64,000 bases of DNA, from NCBI GenBank assembly GCA_012064385.1, contig QRDG01002502.1:222512-286511 (forward strand), in the 5' to 3' direction. The DNA comes from Puccinellia tenuiflora (taxonomy: Eukaryota > Streptophyta > Magnoliopsida > Poales > Poaceae). The position numbers and the translations under genes were made by a program. Below are positions 46,129-56,930 of the stretch, one piece after another. The notes under the pieces were generated by a model that did no database searches, had not been told where the DNA came from, and was given only the letters and a program-made list of their open reading frames with translations. Every line of letters begins with the position of its first letter. The stretch's first letter is position 1.

Positions 46129-48083
46129 ATGTCTTCTACTGAAAACACCAGGTTGTGTGACTTTACTAGCACTAATAATAATGATTTCATATGCTCTCCA
46201 ATTGCTCCACCCGCTACTAGAGCGGAATCTTATGAAATTAAACCTGCCTTACTAAATCTTGTTATGAAAGAGCAATTTTCTGGTGCTAGTACTGATGATG
46301 CCGCCTCTCAATTAAATAACTTTGTTGAGTTATGTGATATGCAAAAGTATAAAGAGGTAGAAAGTGACATAATAAAACTGAAACTTTTCCCTTTCTCTTT
46401 GAGAGGGAGAGCAAAAGAATGGTTATTGTCTTTGCCTAAAAATAGCATTGATTCTTGGATTAAATGCAAAGATGCTTTTATTGGAAAATATTATCCACCT
46501 TCTAAAATCATACAACTAAGGAGTAACATTATGAATTTTAGACAATTTGATAATTAACATGTTGCTCAAGCTTGGGAGAGAAAGAAATCTATGGTTAAGA
46601 ATTGTCCCACGCATGGATTAACTATGTGGATGGTTATCCAAACTTTTTATGCAGGTTTGAATTTTTCTTCAAGGAACCTTTTGGACTCGGCCGCGGGAGG
46701 CACCTTCATGTCCACAACATTAGGTGCAGCAACTAAACTCTTGGATGAGATGATGACAAATTATTCACAATGGCACACCGAATGAGCTCCAAGTGGTAAG
46801 AAGGTAAATTCTGTTGAGGAAATCTCCTCTTTGAGTGATAAGGTTGATATGATTATGTCTATGTTTTCTACCAATCAGTCCAATATTGATCCTAATAATG
46901 TTCCACTTGCTTCATTAATTGCCCAAGAAAAGGATCATGTTGATGTTAATTTTCTTAATAGAAACAACTTCAACAATAATGCTTATCGAAATAATTTTTG
47001 TAGTAACAACTATAAGCCTTATCCTCCCAATAATGGCAACTTTTATGGTAATTCCTATGGTAATTCTTATAATCCTAATAAGAATGTGTCCTCTGATCTT
47101 GAAAATGTTTAAAGAAATTTATCACTTCTCAAAAAGCTTTTATTAAAACTGTTGAAGAGAAGTTGGAAAAACTGGATAGTCTAGTCTCTAAAGTAGACGT
47201 TCTTGCTCATGATGTTGAAATTTTGAAAATTAGAACCACTCCAAATCAAGACAAACATATTGAATCTTTAAATGCTATATCTCTTCAAATTAATGAAAAT
47301 GAAAGTATGATGGCACTCTTGAAAGCTAGGTGGGCTAGAGAGGCTGAAGATGCTAGAATTGCTGAAATGAATAGGAAAACTGTTAAAGTTTATACTATCC
47401 AAACCACTAAAGAGTATCCTCCTAGTTTATTTAAAGATGATGAAATTGATTTTGATAATTGAAATCTTACTGAAGTCATTAAGTTCCTACAAAAACTTGC
47501 TAAGACACCGGATACTAGTAAAATAAATCTTGCCTTTACCAAACACATTACCGATGCTCTTATCAAGGCTAGGGAAGAAAAACTAAAGCTTGAAACCTCT
47601 ATCCCTAGGAAGTTAGAAGATGGTTGGGAACCCACTATTAATATGAAAATAAATGACTTTGATTGCAATGCTTTATGTGATCTTGGTGCAAGTGTTTCCG
47701 TTATGCCTAAAAGTTTCTATAATATGCTTGATTTAAATCCTTTGGAAGAGTGCTATTTAAATGTTCATCTTGCTGATTCTTCTAAAAAGAAACCTCTGGG
47801 TAGAGTTGATGATGTCCTTATTGTTGTTAATGATAACTTTGTTCCCGTTGATTTTATTGTTATGGATATTGAGTGCAATGCTTCTTGTCCTATTATTTTG
47901 GGAAGACCGTTTTTGAGAACTGTTGGTGCTATTATTGATATGAAAGAGGGAAATATAAGGTTTCAGTTTCCCCTTAAAAAAGGGATGGAACACTTCCCTA
48001 GAAAGAGAAAGAAGTTTCCTTTTGAATCAATCATAAGGTCATGCTATGCTCTTGATGTTGCAAAGGCCTCCGAAAAAACTTGA
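46129..48083 (+). pseudogene. gag-protease polyprotein of second Athila-like element (broken)
   Basis: Starts MSSTENTRLCDFTSTNNNDF. gag blocks FSLRGRAKEWLLSLP (~46400) and NCPTHGLT (~46605), Asn/Tyr-rich linker (46965-47085), coiled stretch, then protease with CDLGASVSVMPK (~47675-47710) and ILGRPFLRT (~47895-47920), ending TGA at 48083. Disabling changes seen: TAA at 46555, TGA at about 46783, one-base loss near 47110, TGA at 47461. The matching protein at 15438-17539 shows which residues were there. No polymerase genes follow. Confidence 0.9.
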
Positions 48084-50948
48084 TATTTGGCATTGAGCCT
48101 AGCTAAAAGGCGTTAAAGAAAAGCGCTTGTTGGGAGGCAACCCATCTTTTATTTTCAGTTTTCTTTTTAATTTTCTTGAGTCATGAAGTTATTACCTCTG
48201 TAGCAACTTCATTGTATCTTTTTATTTTGGTTTTTTGTGCCAAGCTTAGCCTCTAATGCATTGAAAGTGCGAGGGATTGTGGTGCTGTCCAAAAACAGAT
48301 TATGTGCGCCTCTTGCACGAAAATCCTAAAATCGACAGAATTTTTTCTTTTTCTGATAATGTTTGACAGCAAGTCTGATGCTTTTATCTATCTTTCGTTA
48401 GTTTTAAGTTTTTTGATTTGAGCTGCAGAAGTGCCTCGAAAAATTCGATCTTTACAAACTGTTCAGATTTTGAAAGATTCTGCTTTTATTTTGCATTTGT
48501 CTCTTTACCATCATCATATGTGATACTCTAGGGGTAGAGTGCCACATTGAGGCTTAGTAAACAATAGCTAATGTCTAATAAAGTTGGTTTGCTATTTTTC
48601 ATGAGTTGAACACATGTGCATTTTAATTTATGAGCACTAACCCTCTAATCAAATTATGAGAAGTTTTGTGTGAAGGGAGTTTTTAAGTTCCAAAGGAGAG
48701 GAATATGAAGAAATCGAGGATGGATCAGAGCTCAAGCTTGGGGATTCCCCCATGGAACCCCCTCTGAATATCAAGAACTATCAAGAGTCAAAGCTTGGGG
48801 ATGCCCAAGGCATCCCCTCATCTTCATCAACTATCATAAGGTCGTCTTCGTTGAACTTCGTTTTTATCACTTTACATATTATGTGCTATGCTTGGAGCGT
48901 CTTTTTACTTTCAGTTTTGTTTGTTTGTTTGCTGTTCATATCTTTGTTGGATCCTAGCTTTATTTGTGTGGGAGAGAGACACGCTCCGCTTTTTTATTTG
49001 AATACTCCTTTGCTTCGCTTATATCTTTTTGAGTATTCTTAGCTATTGTCTGTTTTCTAGTAAGCTCTCGCTTTTAGCTTTTATCTTGTTTAGAGCTGCT
49101 AGTTGTTAAGTTAATCTCTCTTGTTCTTCACTTATATTTGTTGGAGAGTTGTTTTGGTTACTTGGTTAATATGTTAGATCGGAAAAATGCTATGCATGTG
49201 GCAGTGTATGAAGTAGAAAAACATGCAGAGTCTTATAGATCACTATGTGGATAATTTGATACCCTTTAATTGTTTTGAGGCACTAAAATAACTAATGGTT
49301 AAAATGTGTTGGTTAATGGTGTTAGAGATGATTAGTGGAGAAGTGTTATTAAAGCGTGGAGCCGTACTTTTCTGAACTAAACAACCTAAGTCAACAATGC
49401 TAATGTGTCATGAATTCTACTAAGTTGAAAATAAGTTCCTAGTGGGTAGTTACTGCAACGGTCGGGGAAGCCAACGGGGCACTTGTGTCGCCGCCACGAT
49501 CCCTCTTGGGGTGTCTCTAACCATTTGTGGAACATTGAAACTCCGAGTTGTTTGCAATATACAAAATGCATTGTTGAGTTTTGGTTTTTGGCACTTCCAC
49601 TTCCATATTTTGCTAGCCTCTTCGGTGCTGCGAAATGCCCTCTATCACATTGAGATTGGTGCATACTTCGCGAGCACATCCAACTCCGTGGGAGAACTTC
49701 ATCCTGTTCTCCTACATATAAGCCAACTATCTTCCTCAAAACAGCCACCATACCTACCTATCACGGCATTTCCATAGCCGTTCCGAGATACATTGCCATG
49801 CAACATACAATATTACATTACATGACTTGATGTCGTTCTTCATTATCATATAGTTTGCTTGATCATTGAGTTAGTGTGCAGCGTGGCTTGCCACATGTTC
49901 TACATTTTTTTCCACACTACGCTCGATCATGCATATCTTCTTTTATACATCATGTATTAGTCTTATGAGTTATGAGTACCAAAAGTGTGATGATCATCTT
50001 GTAAAAATAGAGTGTTGCCCCTACCTGTGAGCATATTGAAAAGAGTCCAAAGTGGCCACATAAAAGAGTCCAAAAGAGACCAAATGAGAGAAAAATTAAA
50101 AAGAGCCACGGAGGCCACTATTAGAAAAAGAAGAAGAGAAATATAAAATAGAGAGGGGGCAGCACTACTATCCTTTATTCCACACTTGTGCTAGTTAGCA
50201 CCTATAATTTATTATAGAGAGTTTTCATGTTTCATTTGTATAACTATGTGGGGAATTAACGTTATAGAACTTGGCTTGTATATTCCAAGGATGAGCCTCC
50301 TCAAGTGAGCTCTAGGTCTTCATGAGCAAGCAAGTTGGATGCACCCCCACTAGTTCCATTGGAGAGCTTTCATACACTTATAGCTCTATGTGCATCCGTT
50401 GCATGGCAATCACTACTCCTCATGCAGTGTCAACTACGGGACTTCCTTCTGTCCTGTGGTTACTTTCTCCACTGTTTGAGCCTTTCTTTTTGACCTTCCA
50501 AACCCCCATCATTGTTCTCTTTGCCATAACATCATGGTGCCAAAGTCACTTCTTACTTGCACTAGTTGAGTAGACTTCAAAACAGTTGATTTGTGAAGTA
50601 GATGGATTAGGACACCTGACGTGAGCTTGGCTATTTTCATGAATGACTAATTAGATGCTTTGAAGAATGATTGATACTTTACATTGGAGACATAATTTGC
50701 AATTCTTCTTTCTAAACCTTATGTATGGTTCCATGTCTCCAACGCACTTATTCATGAAAAGTTTCTAGCATTTGTTAGCTAGCATTTGTTAATCATTGTT
50801 TGCTTAATGTCAACTATAGACAATTGCTTTGGATCACCTTATTCACTTCATGTGCTTTGCATTACTATCTTGATCAAGATTGTGTTGGTTGCATGTCTCA
50901 TAAAAAATTATTTGTTATCACATACCTACTCGAGAACGAGTATGAGTT
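48084..50948 (+). other. Long 3' non-coding region of second Athila-like element
   Basis: 2.9 kb, no polymerase motif. Parallel to 12567-15437 in order and sequence, including the hydrophobic frame at 50322-50573 (LFEPFFL, ITSWCQ). Words AAGCTTGGGGAT.CCC at 48735-48810 resemble extra purine tracts. Confidence 0.7.
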
Positions 50949-50962
50949 AAGCTTGGGGATGC
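50949..50962 (+). promoter_or_regulatory. Polypurine tract of second Athila-like element
   Basis: AAGCTTGGGGATGC directly before the 3' LTR TG at 50963. Confidence 0.75.
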
Positions 50963-51860
50963 TGATACGTCTCAAACATATCTATAATTTTTGAGTGATC
51001 CATACTAGTTTTGTGATATTATCACATGTTTTTACTGTCATTTATAACATTTTTATGCATTTTGTCGGACTAACCTATTGACAAGATGCCCAGTGCCAGT
51101 TCCCTGTTTTTGTTGTTTTTGTATTTCAGAAAATTTACTTCTGGAAATATTCTCGGAATTGGACGAAAATTTACGGAGAATTTTTACTCGACGAAAGACA
51201 CCAGAAGATCAAACGGGAGCCTGAGGGGTCACCCACAGGGCAAAGGCGGCCTCCTGCCGCGGCCCCCTAGGACCTGCGGGTGGGGCCCGCCCCTGCTCCT
51301 GGGGCACCCCCTCGGCCCCCTCCGACACCTATAAAACCCATAAAACCCTAAAAACGTCGGGGCGGCCATTATTTTCCAGAAACTCGACCCCGACGCGTCG
51401 TCACCGAAAACCCTAGTTCGGGGTCCAATCTGAAGCTGATCCCGACACTCTGCCGGAGGGGAGATCGATCCCGGAGGGCTCTTCATCGCCATGCCTTCCT
51501 CCGGGATGATTTGTGAGTAGTCTCACCTTGGACTACGGGTCCATGGCAGTAGCTAGTTGGTAGTCTCTCTCTCTTGGGCTTCATGTCTTATGATCTTGTG
51601 AGCTGCCTAACATGATCAAAATCGATTATTGTAATGCTATGTGATGTGTTTGCGGGGATCTGATGGATTATGAAGTTATGTTCAGATTGTGCATGATTCT
51701 TATATGAGTAATTTATGTTCTTCCACGCTCTCCGATGTGCGTAGTTACTTTGGCCAAGTGATTGTGTGTATCTCCTAGAGAGGGTATTTATGCTAGATAG
51801 TGGGTTAATGCCCACTTTTGTTCCTGGGCACGAGTGACAGAAACGTCTAAGGGCGAGGGT

Positions 51861-53553
51861 CACCACTACAGAAATGGCTATTAGTGGCGCACCAATTTGG
51901 GATTCTGTGGCGCATCCTGGAAAAAGAGGGATGCGCCACAGAATCGTCGCCACTAAATTATATTTCTGTGGCGCATGGGGCCAGATGCGCCACAGAAAAA
52001 TGTAGATTTCTGTGGCGCATCCAGCTCCATGCGCCACAGAAATATTTTGGAAAATTTTGAATCTGGAAATTCAAAAAAATTCAAAAAAAACTGGAAAAAA
52101 CAAAAAATGAAATATTTCTGAAAAACCTAAATATTTGATTTTTTTTCCAATTTTTTTGAATTTTTTTAACCCATATCAAATGATGACTTCCCGCTAGGTA
52201 AACATCCTCAAATTGCTCCAACCCAAGCACGCTTAACTTCTAAGTTCTATTCAGAACTGCTACCCTTATGCTGCTCAAGTTCTTATTGATATAAGTCTGA
52301 TATCAACCCTCTTAAGCCTTGTATGTGTATATATATGTGAATGTAGTTTATGTGTGGTATCTATATATATGTGAGTTTTTAAATTTCTAAAAAATCAAAA
52401 ACTTCAAAAGTTTCAAAAGCAAATCCAAAGTTTCAAAAAATCCCAAAAAATTCAAAAATCCCAAAAAATTAAAAAAAATCCAAAAAATTCAAGATATCCC
52501 AAAAATTTCAAGAAAATAAAAACAAATCCAAAAAAAATCAAAAAATCCCAAAAACAATCGAAAAAAAATTCTAAAAATTCAAAAAATTTCAAAATATCCC
52601 AAAAAATTCAAAAAATAACAAAAATCCAATTTTTTTGAAAAAATTCAAAAAAAATCCAAATGTAATAATTTTTTTTGAAATATGAATTTTGAACTTTTTT
52701 GCAAAAAATACTTAGGATTTTTTAATTTATTTTTTTTTTCAAAATTTCAAAAAATCCCAAAAAAATTGACCTTTTTTGCAAAAAATACTTAGAAATTTTT
52801 TGATTTTTTGAATTTTTTGAATTTTGAAATTTTTTGAAATTTTTGATATTTGGGATTTTTTGGAGTTTTATAATTTTTTGAAATTTGTTGGATTTTTTGA
52901 ATTTTTTGAAATTTGTTGGATTTTTTTGAATTTTTTGGACTTTGTTGGGTTTTTTTGGATTTTTTGAATTTTTAAATGACAAAAAATAAAAAATTCAAGG
53001 TTTTTCCCTCTCATGCAGGAAAAAAAGTTATTTTAAAAAGAAATTTTTTTTCTACAAAATAAAAAACAATTCAAAAAAATATTTAGAAGTTAAAAAATTT
53101 CAAAAAATTCATAAAAAATCTTTTTTTAGAAAAATATTGTTTTTTGGAATTGTTGACTTTTTATTTTTTTGAAGTTTTCTGGATATTTTTGAATTTTTTA
53201 TTTTTTTGGATTTTTTGAGTTTTTTTTTAATTTTTTTATTTTTTCAAACTTCTGTGGCGCATATGCAACATGCGCCACAGAAAGCCACATTTCTATGGCG
53301 CACATCAAACATGCGCCACAGAAATATGTCTTTCTGTGGCGCATATAGCTAGATGCGCCACAGAAATATGCGCCTAGCTATATGCGCCACAGAAAGACAT
53401 ATTTCTGTGACGCATTCGGTTTTCGTGCGCCACAGAATTTTGAAATTCTGTGGCGCATGGAAAACTATGCGCCACAAAAATATTTTCTATGGCGCATGGC
53501 TGTTTGGTGCGCCACAGAATGTGGTTCCACCTATAGCTAGTTTCCTAGTAGTG
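51861..53553. mobile_element. Small non-autonomous CACTA element
   Basis: Left end CACTACAGAAA (51864; or CACCACTACAG from 51861), right end TTTCCTAGTAGTG (53553). GGT on both sides (51858-51860 and 53554-53556) fits a 3-bp TSD if the left end is 51861. Subterminal zones 51873-52045 and 53250-53525 hold about twenty copies, in both directions, of TTCTGTGGCGCAT, the expected transposase binding repeats. The middle is A-rich then T-rich low-complexity sequence. No coding capacity. Confidence 0.88.
52046..53249. repeat. Strand-skewed A-rich/T-rich core of the CACTA element
   Basis: 52060-52680 on plus is dominated by AAAAATTC/AAAAAATCCC words; 52690-53245 by the complementary TTTTTTGAATTTTTTGG words. 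Together they form a long imperfect inverted repeat around ~52700. A Lys/Asn-rich frame at 52722-52982 (minus) is a by-product. Confidence 0.8.
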
Positions 53554-54244
53554 GGTGTGCTGTTGCTACTAAGGGTAAAACAGCAGTGTTAATGTCTCTT
53601 TTGATATTAGTATTGCTTACTTCATGCACTTTACTTAATGCAATTGTCTGTTGCTTGCAACTTAATACCGTTGGGTGACAGGCTGGATAGCGATCCCACA
53701 GTGGACTTTTTAGACAAAGACGCAGTTGGACTCAACGGTCTTTGTTCCTTGTCGTGATGCCTATATAAATATTATCATGTCCTTTTTGTCATAGCTAAAT
53801 TGGGTTTGTGTCATGATCTTGTCAATTGCCTAGCTGTAATTCGTTCACCCATCACATGCATATTTTATTTACTTGAGAGACTCCACTAGTGAACCCATGG
53901 CCCCCGGTCCATCTTTTTACATTGTTTACAACCTCATTTACTTGCTTTTAATCATCATTATTCCTCCGGTCACTTTTCATATTTTATCTATTTCATCATA
54001 CAATTAACCGCTTTGTTTTCTGCGAGACCGGAAAGATTGACAACCTTTCCGCCGTTGGGGGCAAAGTATTTTGGTTGAGTGTGTGCAGGTCCACGTCTGT
54101 TGAAGGTCGAGCGCCAGAGATCTTCAACATTCACCTCGTTGTTGATTTCAAAGTCCTACTGGTTCGATAAACCTCGGTTCGTTAAACGAGGGAAAACTGC
54201 TACTAGCTGCAATTCCGCCTTCACTAGGGGCACCACCCAACTTA

Positions 54245-54249
54245 ACATC
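54245..54249. other. Target-site duplication, right copy (ACATC)
   Basis: Followed by BARE-type LTR sequence continuing from 44331 (GATGCCGCTATTGGTTATTG). Confidence 0.9.
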
Positions 54250-54692
54250 CCGATGCCGCTATTGGTTATTGATTAGATCATGTCTACATGTTCTCGAACC
54301 CGTAGGGTCACACACTTTACACTTCGGTGTAGCTAGGGCTTACGTTGAGATATTAGATGGTGTAAACGAATATTGATTCAGAGTCTCGAATGAGATCCTA
54401 GATATCACGAGGAGCTCCGAAAGAGTCCGGAGAATAAGTTTCATACAAGGAAAGTGGTTTCCAGGGTTCCGGAAAAGTTCGGGAATTTTTCCGGCAGAGT
54501 ATCGGAATATTCTAGAAGGTTCTAGGGGGTCCCACATGCCCTAATGGCCCACATGGGCTGGCCGCACCAGCCCCCTAAGGCCCATATGGCCAAACAAGGG
54601 GGAACCCCTAACCCTAATAGGGGCGCCTTGGGGGGCAAGCCACCCCTTGGTCGTAGGCCCTAGAAGGGAGGGGCGCACCCCCAGCCCCCTCA

Positions 54693-54702
54693 CCTATATA
54701 AG
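54693..54702 (+). promoter_or_regulatory. TATA box of the BARE-type solo LTR
   Basis: CTATATAAGG between GC-rich stretches, the normal BARE promoter position. It could drive transcription rightwards into 55180 and beyond. Confidence 0.6.
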
Positions 54703-55179
54703 GAGGGGTGGAGGCGCAGGGGAGGGTTGCCCTACAACCCTAGCCGCACCCTCCCACTCCTCCCTCTTCTCTCTCGTGTGCACGGCTTGGCGAAGCCATG
54801 TCCGCGATAAACCTCCACCATCTCCACCACCACACCGTCATGCTGCTGGGATCTCACGAGCGACTTCTTCCTCGCTTGCGGGATCAAGGAGAAGAAGTCT
54901 TCATCGAGCTGTACGTGTGGATACCGCGGAGGTGCTGCTCGTACGGTGCTTCATCGGATTGTATCTCGTATCGGATAATACATCTCCTCGTGACTAGATG
55001 AGTCTAGTTGCGGGGATCGACTAACCAACCCCCGCATCGACAAAACGCGTTTGCTTGTTCTTCAAGGGTAAGAGATTGGATCTCCTCCTCGTTATCTTCG
55101 TCTAATAGATATAGATCCGTTGGGTTTCTTCCGCTTGTTTCGTAGGAAGTTTTTTGTTATCTATGCAACGAACCCTTCA

Positions 55180-55287
55180 GGTCTGCCGGTGAACTCCGAG
55201 CGTCGAGCCCGGCGGTTTTGTCGGCTTCAATCCCGCCTCCTGCACCTTCCCCTTCCCTTTGGGAGCTTTGGCTCCGCGCGGCGCCAT
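55180..55287 (-). pseudogene. Transposon-type ORF, first 36 codons (split by solo LTR)
   Basis: Minus-strand ATG at 55287 opens a basic N-terminus (MAPRGAKAPKGKGKV...) that reaches the GGTCT duplication and resumes in frame at 43547. Upstream, in the same element, 55288-55577 is a GC-rich leader ending at a GAGCATCTCCAGTC-type terminus (minus). So the ORF belonged to a DNA transposon or to a gene fragment carried by one. Confidence 0.6.
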
Positions 55288-55577
55288 GGCTACGAGAGAC
55301 GTGGGCGGGAACGAGAAAGGCGGCGGGGGGAAATGAAATTGGGGGAGAGTGGAGTGGGGGCTATGGAGGATTTCCCATGTCAATGACAGCGGGGCCCGTC
55401 CGTTGGTTTCGCGCGCTCAGTTTCGTCCGGCGCGCCCAAGCAGCTCCCTACGCGGAGGGCGTGGGGTGGGTGTGCCGGACGAGGCTATTGGCGCCGCGAC
55501 TTGGCGTCATTTTTTGTCCGGCACGCCCAATTAGGCTATTGATGGCCCTACTGACGCCCCGACTGGAGATGCTCTAA
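55288..55577 (-). other. 5' leader and probable terminal repeat of the ORF-bearing element
   Basis: Minus strand starts GAGCATCTCCAGTCGGGGCG, a terminus wording shared by many grass DNA elements, preceded by TTA (possible 3-bp TSD). Contains GTCCGG.GCGCC words in both directions (about 55415-55525). Confidence 0.45.
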
Positions 55578-55922
55578 TTCTTTTACCTAGGGCCAGTAGG
55601 GGTTCACTAACAAGCATGGGCCTGGCCCAAATGATAAATGGGTCTTGTCCAGATGATCTAACATCTGAGCCTGGTGTGCTCACGGGCTGCACTAAGGCTA
55701 AAGCTCTCGTAATGCTTGCTCTTGCGCCTGACTATGCTGGACCGCTGCTACAGCCCAAGCACTACCGTCTCCCCCGCACCCGAGTAACGATCAGGCATAG
55801 CAAGCTTCCACCATTCACTCCAAGAAAAACAAGAAAAAGGCACTCCGGCAGACGTCGCACTCTCCACAGTTTGGCGTCCTCTGAAGGAGAGGCCTTTTCC
55901 ACGGGATCTGGCTATCTATCTA
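55578..55922 (+). other. Spacer with an unassigned open frame
   Basis: A 127-codon frame starts at 55616 and extends into the Harbinger-like element at 55923. Its basic segment (PRKTRKRHSGRRR) is not recognised. It includes the left CTA duplication (55920-55922). Confidence 0.25.
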
Positions 55923-56052
55923 GGGCGTGTTTGGTAGCCCGAGGCTACTCAGAATCTCTCCTCCCAACCGAGATTTTTAGACGATCCAGTGTTTGTTAGG
56001 CCGGCCCTTCCCATCCTCACACTCTCAGCGGATACAGAAAACGGCCCAGAGC

Positions 56053-56097
56053 CGGGATGAGGAGCGAAGCTCAAATCGAGCTTCGCTGCTCATCCGG
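56053..56097. repeat. Strong hairpin inside the Harbinger-like element
   Basis: Arms of 20 bases (56053-56072 and 56078-56097, GGAGCGAAGCTC core) with two mismatches and a 5-base loop. Flanked by a direct repeat ATACAGAAAACG (about 56033 and 56106). Confidence 0.8.
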
Positions 56098-56402
56098 GAT
56101 GAGCGCATACAGAAAACGCCCCCGCAAACCACTTTAGCATGGCCCGCGGCCCCCCCAGACCCCCACCCCCGCTGCTCATTTTTTCCCCGCTCCTCATCTC
56201 GAGCGAAAGCTCTTCTCCTCCTCGACCGCGTCGCGCCGTCGTGGCCACCAACCAGGTCCGCTTCGCTCCGCCGTGGCCGCCAACCAGCTCCGCCTCGCGC
56301 CGCCGTGGCCGCTTCGCGCCGCCATGGCTGCCTCACGCCGCCGCAGGCCTCCTCCTCGACCACATCGACCAGCTCCCACTAGTAGAAAAGGGGGCAACGG
56401 TG

Positions 56403-56715
56403 CGCCCCCTTTAGTACCGGTTTTTGTGCAACCGGTACTAAAGGGGGCATTAGCACCGGTTGTATTTGTGTGCCAGCCGGGGCCCCAGCCTCCAACCCTT
56501 TAGTACCGGTTGGTATTAACAACCGGTACTAAAGGCTAGCCTTTAGTACCGGTTGTTAATACCAACCGGTACTAAAGGGTTGTAGGCCCCGCGGCACATG
56601 CGGCCGCAGTTGGTGGCCCCACGGCGAGACCTTTAGTACCGGTTGTTATTACCAACCGGTACTAAAGAGTAGCCTTTAGTACCGGTTGGTAATAACAACC
56701 GGTACTAAAGGTTTC
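56403..56715. repeat. Left subterminal repeats of the CACTA element
   Basis: About ten copies of CTTTAGTACCGGTTG in alternating orientation, several forming perfect palindromes with TATTAACA-type spacers. Mirror set at 61708-61905. Presumed transposase binding sites. Confidence 0.88.
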
Positions 56716-56930
56716 CCTATATTTGCTTCTTCCGTTAATCATGAATTAAAAAAAAGTACTTTTCGCATCCATCTCAAACAGTAATTTTATAATTAAAAAA
56801 AGTAATTCCTCATTCTGTAGTTAGTTTGACTAATTATTTTATTTTAATTACCACACCAGTTGAGCCGATATTAATTGTGATGTATGTTCTGGTCCGGCCT
56901 TTGGCCTGTCCAAGCGACCTAATATGGTGA

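Larger units (their letters stand above)
44332..54244 (+). mobile_element. Athila-like Gypsy element with gag-protease only, nested in the solo LTR
   Basis: 5' LTR 44332-45923, PBS 45947-45964, gag-protease 46129-48083, purine tract before the 3' LTR 50963-54244 (the latter enlarged by a CACTA insertion). TSD ACATC on both sides. The 3' LTR lacks the terminal TCA seen in the 5' LTR (ACTTA|ACATC), so three bases are lost at the edge. Same architecture and related proteins as 10964-19459, but opposite orientation and another LTR subfamily. The two LTRs differ by a few percent (by eye), so it is older than the element at 10964. Confidence 0.92.
50963..54244 (+). repeat. 3' LTR of second Athila-like element, with CACTA insertion
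   Basis: LTR sequence at 50963-51860 and 53554-54244 aligns to the 5' LTR; the 1.69-kb insert between is a CACTA element. Confidence 0.92.
43553..55179 (+). mobile_element. Solo LTR of BARE-1/WIS/Angela type, hosting nested elements
   Basis: Starts TGTTGGAAATATGCCC and ends CCTTCA with the 5-bp duplication GGTCT on both sides. Without the nested element (44332-54249) the LTR is ~1.7 kb, the family's usual size. No internal region or second LTR is present, so it is a solo LTR left by LTR-LTR recombination. A TATA box (CTATATAAGG) lies at about 54693-54702. It interrupts an ORF (see 43244-43547 and 55180-55287). Confidence 0.93.

Noticed and set aside
52722..52982. 86-residue Lys/Asn/Phe-rich minus-strand frame
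   Set aside because: Pure product of the TTTTTGAA-type low-complexity core of a CACTA element; no start context or homology expected.
43244..55287. A normal two-exon gene with a 11.6-kb intron
   Set aside because: The interruption has LTR TG..CA ends and a 5-bp duplication rather than GT..AG borders.
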